Assembly (NCBI GenBank): GCA_024228395.1
Contig: JAAETM010000183.1
Location: forward strand, 1 to 36,336
Length of the DNA: 36,336 bases
Origin: a bacterium
GTDB lineage: Bacteria > Planctomycetota > UBA1135 > GCA-002686595
Direction of reading: 5' to 3'
Under the pieces are notes generated by a model. It was not told the DNA's origin and made no database searches. It saw only the letters and a program-made list of their open reading frames with translations. The translations under genes and the position numbers were made by a program. This document shows, piece by piece, positions 33,394-36,336 of the stretch (position 1 is its first letter; each line of letters starts with the position of its first letter).

Positions 33394-33429
33394 GGGCCCG
33401 AGCTGAAGATGATTCTCCAGCTCGGGCCC
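33394..33429. terminator. Bidirectional hairpin terminator between moaB and cheX-like genes
   Basis: 12-bp perfect stem GGGCCCGAGCTG (33394-33405) with CAGCTCGGGCCC (33418-33429). On the minus strand it is followed within a few bases by AATTTT; on the plus strand a T/G-rich stretch follows. It lies between convergent stops. Confidence 0.7.
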
Positions 33430-33450
33430 TCGATGATCTGGTTGGTTTGC

Positions 33451-33960
33451 TTACAGCCCGTCGGGGTCGGTGAATGCCACATTGATGGAGAACTTGCATT
33501 TGTCCTCGGGCACGCCTTCCATGGCGTCCAGGGCGAAGGTCACGGACTGTAGTCGGGTGTCTGGGGTGTGGAACATCTGGAATGAGGAGCCCAGCATGAC
33601 GGAGGGGACCGAAATGCCTTCCACGCCGATGCCGGCGCCTTGCAAGACGTCCTTTGTGGCACCAGCGGTCAGGTTCGCGATTTCGCCCAGGGCGTCGATC
33701 ACGTCCTCGTTGATCTCTTTTTGCTCTTCCATGAGCATTTCACCGGCCAGGAAGAGCAGGGCTTCCTTGTCCATGTTCAGGAAGAAGGCACCGCTGACCT
33801 TGCCGTTGAAGTGGATCATGGCGGAGGCAGCACCCTTGGTTTCGAGCTCGGGGTCGTCTTTGAGGAAGGTGGGGGTCACCATGGCCATTTGAAGGCCTGT
33901 GTTGGTGCCTTCAGAGAGCCATTTGGTCCAATCTTCGGGGCAAGAAAAAGGGTGAGTCAT
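33451..33960 (-). CDS. CheX/CheC-like chemotaxis phosphatase
   Basis: 169 residues from ATG 33960; the frame is open 17 codons further upstream but that part is Pro/Arg-rich. Core pattern of the CheC/CheX/FliY phosphatases: DVIDALGEIANLTAGATKDV, where the Glu and Asn of the ExxN pair (E-I-A-N) are the residues that dephosphorylate CheY-P. The fold is completed by SAMIHFNGKVSGAFFLNMD and the C-terminal GVPEDKCKFSINVAF. Family members hydrolyse CheY-P or other receiver phosphates. It stands alone on the minus strand, divergent from the enzyme I-like gene, and could serve receivers encoded elsewhere. One ExxN motif is seen, as in CheX. Confidence 0.85.
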   Translation of the reverse strand: MTHPFSCPEDWTKWLSEGTNTGLQMAMVTPTFLKDDPELETKGAASAMIHFNGKVSGAFFLNMDKEALLFLAGEMLMEEQKEINEDVIDALGEIANLTAGATKDVLQGAGIGVEGISVPSVMLGSSFQMFHTPDTRLQSVTFALDAMEGVPEDKCKFSINVAFTDPDGL

Positions 33961-34211
33961 GGTTACTGGACGCGCTGGAGGCGTTCTGAATAGGGGGGGC
34001 CGAGGGCGCACACGGACGAGCCCGGGACTGGGTCATCCTTCGACAGTGGGGAGTCTGGGCTTGAATCGTGCCCCCATAGGCTGGGAAATCGTCCCAACAG
34101 TGGGGCACCCGGGGCATGGAGCCCCCCCGCTCCCCTTGTTAGACTGATCCAAGAAGCCCCGAATCTGGCGCTCGCAACTCGGCGGGCTCCCCCAGTCGAA
34201 AAGCCGAACCC

Positions 34212-35981
34212 ATGCACACCGAAAGCCAAGATCCCCAAAGCTCCGGGCCCGAAATGGAAAAATCAGGGACCACCCTTGGCGGTACCCTCGTGTCCCCGGG
34301 CATGGCGATCGGTCCCGCTTATTTTGGCGACCGTGATCTGGAATCCATGCCCGTGCGGCGCGTGCCGAGGGCCAGGGTGGAGGGCGAGCTGAACAGGCTA
34401 CATTCAGGGCTTCAATTGTCCAAGGACCAACTGGTGGCCCTTCGTGAACGCCTTGAGCGTGAGGACTCCAGCGAACAGATCGCGTTGATCGACTCAAAGT
34501 TGGAGCGTTTGAAGGATGCTGTTTTCCTTGCGGATGTGGAAAACCTAATCCTGTCCGAGCAGATGGCATTGGAGGGAGCGATCGCCAAGGTGATCTTGGA
34601 CTTCGACCGCATTTCGCGGCTTGTCGAAAACGATGTGTTGCGCGATCGGGCGGGTGACCTGCGCGAAGTGGGTGTTCGCGTGCTGCGCAACTTGGAATTG
34701 CATGGGGAAGGTACGGATGAAAACCTGGTGGCCGACTTGGACGGCCCGGCGGCTTATGTGTTGGTCGCTCGCGAGTTGACGGCGACGGATGTCTTTGGTC
34801 TTGCGGCTGGCAGGGTGCGCGCCGTCGTGACGGAACAGGGAAGCCTAACCGGTCAGGCGGCGATCCTCATGCGATCGCTGCGCATCCCGACGTTGACCAG
34901 CGTGGAGGGTCTCTTCGATCAGGTACAACCGGGGGACGAACTTCTTGTGGATGCCACCGACGGCTTGGTCCACGTGCGACCCGACGTGCGTTTGCTCGAG
35001 CAGTTCCACACCCATGGTGAGGGTGAGCAGCCCGCTGCGGGAAAAGGCGTGCGCTTGGAATCTCACACCTCCGATGAACAGCTCATCGAGATTTGTGCCA
35101 CCTGCGGCAACCTGCCCGAGGTGGATTCCGCCGGTGAGTTGGGCCTGCGCGGCATCGGTTTGTATCGCACCGAATTGCTCTTCTTGCTGGATCACACCGT
35201 TCCTGGCGTGAACACATTGGAGAAGCACTATCACTCGGTTCTTGAAAGCGCTGGCGGTGGCCCGGTGACCTTCCGGTTGGCGGACTTGGACTCCGGCATG
35301 GGATTGAACTACCTGCACATCGATCGGGAAACCAATCCGGCCCTGGGCCAGGTGGGTATTCGCGCCCTGTTGCGTTCTCCCAATGTCCTGCGCCGTCAAT
35401 TGGCGGGCATTTTGCGTGCGGCCTACGGGTACAAGGGTGAGGTAGGCATCGCAATTCCCAAGGTGGCCGACTGCAGCGAACTGCGCAGCGTACGCGAGTA
35501 CCTGTTCGAAGAGCGTTATGCGTTGGAGCGCGAGGGCGTGCCCCATCGAAAGGATCTGCAGGTTGGCGTGGTGGTGGAAACCCCCGCTTCGGTGTTCGGT
35601 GTGTCTGAGTTCGCCGAAGAAGCGGACTTTTTGGTGGTAGCCTTGGACTCCCTACAACAGTACATCCTGGCAGCGGACCGCGACGAACCCAGGTTCAGTC
35701 AGAGCTTTGAACGTTTGCACCCCTTCGTGTTGCGAGCGCTGTTCCAGGTCGCAGAAGCCGCCATCGAGCAGGGCACTCCCTTCCGCGTCTTTGGCGTGAC
35801 GGTCGCACGCGAAGAAAACGTGCCACTGCTTCTGGCTGCAGGTTTCCGCCACCTGTGCGTCGCCCCGGTAGCCGCAGCGCAGGTGGATCGTTTCATCCAT
35901 CAGACCGATTTGAAGGTAGCCAAGAAACTGGCCATCCGTTGGAAAGGCCTGCCCGCCCCCGATACGTGGGAACCCGCGTAG
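34212..35981 (+). CDS. PTS enzyme I homologue lacking the phospho-histidine (pseudoenzyme)
   Basis: 589 residues, near the usual EI length, with N-terminal swivel and helical domain and C-terminal PEP-binding barrel. The overall EI layout is clear: SPGMAIGPAYF, GIGLYRTELLF, NPALGQVGIRALL, ILAADR. The active-site box normally reads GGRTSHTAIMARS; here it reads GSLTGQAAILMRS, so the phosphorylated His (E. coli His189) is Gln215. Other catalytic positions also differ: the TNDLTQY box is ALDSLQQY (Mg2+ Asp to Ser) and the barrel Cys region (MCGE) is VFGV. The Arg of LYRTE and of AADR and the Glu of VETPAS remain. It therefore probably binds ligand or partners without phosphotransfer. No HPr or EII genes are adjacent. 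The stop codon lies inside the arm of a 57-bp palindrome. Confidence 0.9.
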   Translation: MHTESQDPQSSGPEMEKSGTTLGGTLVSPGMAIGPAYFGDRDLESMPVRRVPRARVEGELNRLHSGLQLSKDQLVALRERLEREDSSEQIALIDSKLERLKDAVFLADVENLILSEQMALEGAIAKVILDFDRISRLVENDVLRDRAGDLREVGVRVLRNLELHGEGTDENLVADLDGPAAYVLVARELTATDVFGLAAGRVRAVVTEQGSLTGQAAILMRSLRIPTLTSVEGLFDQVQPGDELLVDATDGLVHVRPDVRLLEQFHTHGEGEQPAAGKGVRLESHTSDEQLIEICATCGNLPEVDSAGELGLRGIGLYRTELLFLLDHTVPGVNTLEKHYHSVLESAGGGPVTFRLADLDSGMGLNYLHIDRETNPALGQVGIRALLRSPNVLRRQLAGILRAAYGYKGEVGIAIPKVADCSELRSVREYLFEERYALEREGVPHRKDLQVGVVVETPASVFGVSEFAEEADFLVVALDSLQQYILAADRDEPRFSQSFERLHPFVLRALFQVAEAAIEQGTPFRVFGVTVAREENVPLLLAAGFRHLCVAPVAAAQVDRFIHQTDLKVAKKLAIRWKGLPAPDTWEPA

Positions 35982-36094
35982 CGGAAAATACGGAACCAGG
36001 TGAACTTTCACACACTTCGGCCCAAACCGTAGGCAAAGCCTACGGTTTGGGCCGAAGTGTGTGAAAGTTCACCTGGTTCCGTATTTTCCGCTAC
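35978..36094. repeat. Perfect 57-bp inverted repeat between convergent genes
   Basis: Arm 35978-36034 is the exact reverse complement of 36038-36094, separated only by AAA. The left arm contains the stop codon TAG (35979-35981) of the enzyme I-like gene; the right arm ends one base before the stop codon of the convergent homoserine kinase gene. It could act as a bidirectional terminator, although no T tract follows on either side. Confidence 0.95.
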
Positions 36095-36336
36095 TCAGAC
36101 CATTCGCGTGACTCGCCAATGGGCGGGAGCATCGACTTTCTCCAACGGCCTGCCCAAGGCCTCGGCAAAGGTAGGGGCCAGGTCATGGGGGCCGATGGCC
36201 ACCAGACTCGACCCGCTACCACTGATCGTGGCCAGGTAAGCGCCGGCTTCATGGGCGGCTGCCAGAGCTTCGGCCCCACCGGGGATCAGGGGCAGGCGCG
36301 CGTGCTCGTGCAAGTGCTCGGTGCGAGCGTGGCGCA
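36095..36336 (-). CDS. thrB: Homoserine kinase, C-terminal end (partial)
   Basis: Only the last ~80 residues are in the window; the frame is open to the window edge. The text LHEHARLPLIPGGAEAL followed by AGAYLATISGSGSSLVAI matches the end of GHMP-family homoserine kinase, where HxxxRxPLIPG and the SGSGPS-type phosphate loop are diagnostic. The enzyme phosphorylates homoserine in threonine synthesis. Another GHMP kinase cannot be fully excluded from this fragment. The stop TGA (36095-36097) abuts the 57-bp palindrome. Confidence 0.8.
   Translation of the reverse strand, partial: RHARTEHLHEHARLPLIPGGAEALAAAHEAGAYLATISGSGSSLVAIGPHDLAPTFAEALGRPLEKVDAPAHWRVTRMV

Noticed and set aside
1..36336. 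CRISPR arrays, insertion sequences, phage genes, rRNA
   Set aside because: No regularly spaced direct repeats, transposase or integrase motifs, or rRNA-like stretches were seen by eye on either strand.

Overview
The window reads as chromosomal DNA from a Gram-negative, chemotactic bacterium of moderately high GC. Outer-envelope biology is implied by kdsB (KDO for LPS), anmK (murein recycling), lipoboxes and an exported LysM protein. The mix of genes points, as inference only, to Planctomycetota or a nearby marine lineage: carboxypeptidase-regulatory-like membrane proteins, an exported HEAT-repeat protein, a Lys-rich histone-like protein, Ni-superoxide dismutase, a DUF1844 protein, MglA/roadblock genes and a giant pyruvate:ferredoxin oxidoreductase. 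Gene order alone cannot settle the taxonomy. No IS element, phage gene, CRISPR array or rRNA was found. Several genes start with GTG or TTG, and many lack a clear Shine-Dalgarno sequence.

Layout. (1) 1-3340: two divergent envelope proteins, a membrane-anchored Ig/CarboxypepD-like protein and an exported beta-propeller. (2) 3557-8343: a tight five-gene operon made of a TPR protein with a membrane helix, a TPR-roadblock fusion, a roadblock protein, an MglA-type GTPase with a Pro-rich linker and C-terminal membrane anchor, and an MglB-like roadblock protein. It ends in a clear intrinsic terminator. (3) 8699-9091: a Lys/Ala/Thr-rich H1-like protein. (4) 9334-19089: metG (minus), a glutaryl-CoA-dehydrogenase-like gene, sodN-sodX, an OB-like lipoprotein, and a 1548-residue PFOR on the minus strand with strong inverted repeats upstream. 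(5) 19366-22857: a minus-strand cluster of lipoprotein, kdsB, pyrG, DUF1844 and perhaps a small membrane peptide. (6) 23255-29193: LysM protein, heme-binding chemoreceptor, NtrC-type regulator, anmK. (7) 29481-33362: exported HEAT protein with a receiver-like segment, tRNA-Thr(CGT), btpA-like, moaB. (8) 33451-36336: CheX-like phosphatase, a PTS enzyme I homologue that lacks its phospho-histidine, and the 3' end of a homoserine kinase, the last two separated by a perfect 57-bp inverted repeat.

The best candidate for an undescribed system is the tail-anchored MglA/triple-roadblock/TPR operon. It carries a 14-C homopolymer between the GTPase domain and the membrane anchor. Next in interest are the PTS enzyme I pseudoenzyme, the 57-bp palindrome, the c-type-heme chemoreceptor, and the receiver-like fold inside an exported HEAT-repeat protein.
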